From DATLGB01 sp963740765 (GTDB lineage Bacteria; Actinomycetota; Thermoleophilia; Solirubrobacterales; Solirubrobacteraceae): a stretch of DNA of 64,000 bases. Made by a program: the position numbers and the translations under genes. Below, in pieces: positions 63,247 through 64,000 of this stretch. Numbering within the stretch: position 1 is the stretch's first letter; the number at the start of each line of letters is the position of its first letter. The stretch is taken from the NCBI GenBank assembly GCA_963740765.1, contig CAVUFN010000016.1, positions 1,116,001-1,180,000 of the forward strand, read 5' to 3'. The notes below the pieces were generated by a model that saw nothing but the letters and a program-made list of their open reading frames with translations, made no database searches and had not been told where the DNA came from.

Positions 63247-64000
63247 GCGCCGTCGTCGAGGCGATCGTCGAGGGCCGCCTGGGTGGCCGACTGTGGCTCT
63301 ACGCCAACTATCACTGCAACCTGGCGTGCTCGTACTGCCTGACGGAGTCCGCCCCCGGGGTCCCGCGCCGCGTGCTCGATCGCGGGATGATGCTCGAGCG
63401 CGCGCACGAGGCGAAGGCGCTCGGCTTCACCGGGCTGGGGATCACGGGCGGCGAGCCGTTCCTGCTCGACTGGCTCCCGGCCGCGCTGGTCGAGCTCTCC
63501 GACATCCTGCCGGTGATTGTGCTGTCCAACGCGACGCTGTTTCACGGCCGGCGCCTCGATGCGCTCGACGCATTGGCTGGGCGGCAGATCCAGATCCAGA
63601 TCTCCCTCGACCACGCCGACCCGCAAGCCAACGACGAGATGCGCGGCCCGGAGAACTTCGCCCGCGTCGTGGCCGCCATACCCGAGCTCGTGTCGCGCGG
63701 GATCGGCGTCCGCATCGCGACCACGCTCGACGACCCCGCCACCTACGACCCGGCGGAGCTCGAGCGGCTCTGCGTGCTGCATCGCCGGCTCGGGGTCCCC
63801 GACGCCGATCACGTCGTCCGCCCGATCGTCGCGCGCGGCCGCGCCAAGGACAACGGCCTCGGCATGTTCGCGGGGTTCGACCAGCTCGACGCCGAGCTGA
63901 CGATCACCGCCGACGGCGCATTCGCCAGCCCGTTCGGCCCGACGGTCCGGGGTGGCCGGCTGGATACCGACCTGCTGGTGACCCGGACGACGTCGCCGGT
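63243..64000 (+). CDS. Radical SAM enzyme (3'-truncated by the window)
   Basis: At least 252 residues from GTG 63243; the frame is open to the last base. The 4Fe-4S ligands are CNLACSYC at about 25-32, and TGGEP is the SAM-binding motif. The barrel continues with IQIQISLDHADPQ. The last residues read SPFGPTVRGGRLDTDLL. It belongs to the PqqE/MoaA-like superfamily, but I cannot name a subfamily. The C-terminal SPASM cluster, if any, is outside the window. Confidence 0.9.
   Translation, partial: MSAVVEAIVEGRLGGRLWLYANYHCNLACSYCLTESAPGVPRRVLDRGMMLERAHEAKALGFTGLGITGGEPFLLDWLPAALVELSDILPVIVLSNATLFHGRRLDALDALAGRQIQIQISLDHADPQANDEMRGPENFARVVAAIPELVSRGIGVRIATTLDDPATYDPAELERLCVLHRRLGVPDADHVVRPIVARGRAKDNGLGMFAGFDQLDAELTITADGAFASPFGPTVRGGRLDTDLLVTRTTSP

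Overview
The window is about 72% GC, packed with overlapping genes, uses many GTG/TTG starts, and carries four tRNA genes, none of which encodes the 3' CCA. The gene set points to a high-GC actinobacterium, most probably the Thermoleophilia/Solirubrobacterales group. It includes the split FGAM synthetase purS-purQ-purL, homodimeric aceE, an ATP-dependent LigB-type ligase, uppP, secreted lysine-rich beta proteins and RTX-repeat proteins. The lineage is an inference from gene content and codon style, not a database match.

Layout. 1-870: a truncated purE followed by a second, degenerate purE paralogue. 913-5501: a GAF-GAF-GGDEF-HD-GYP cyclic-di-GMP protein, a PGRP-type amidase and asnB. 5495-6775: an unassigned PP-loop ATPase coupled to asnB. 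6782-13098: purB, an M24 peptidase, purC, purS, purQ and purL. 13091-14791: a convergent secreted protein. 14887-20355: purF, recQ, purN and purH. The window therefore holds most of de novo purine synthesis, interleaved with recQ, asnB and others; purK, purD and purM are not present. 20411-30014: accessory genes with tRNA-Lys, tRNA-Glu and tRNA-Val, a double-HNH protein wedged between two tRNAs, four alpha/beta or M28 hydrolases, TetR and a sulfotransferase. 30040-36743: desaturase, Tat-exported phosphoesterase, a small RTX protein, methyltransferase, a frameshifted recD2 and a pfkB kinase. 36771-42201: the pyruvate dehydrogenase operon (aceE, E2, and an E3 that carries its own lipoyl domain). 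42209-46492: a histidine kinase, response regulator and REC-PAS-GGDEF-EAL signalling operon. 46519-55426: TerC, a HARP-like SNF2 helicase, a C26 peptidase, a CDF exporter, cupin, DNA ligase, Na+/H+ antiporter and a DsbA-like protein. 55433-56148: an STAS antagonist and a frameshifted RsbW-type kinase. 56145-61457: an HD-GYP protein with a Pro/Ser stalk, a phosphofructokinase, a secreted protein, uppP and an RTX protein. 61598-64000: tRNA-Asp, a gene-poor gap, a frameshifted rhodanese, an AhpD-like protein and a truncated radical SAM enzyme.

Two regulatory themes recur. Many starts lie 6-10 nt downstream of a TANNNT -10 box, the geometry of leaderless mRNAs. At six gene boundaries the two divergent -10 boxes are fused into one symmetric ANNNTANNNT (or near) element. 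Three genes (recD2, the RsbW-type kinase, the rhodanese) are split by single-base frame changes, so either the assembly has indels or these genes are decaying.

The least explained systems are the rhodanese/AhpD/radical SAM operon at the right edge, the PP-loop protein with a glycosyltransferase-like tail, the tandem purE, and the HD-GYP protein ending in a Cys-Ile-rich hydrophobic tip.
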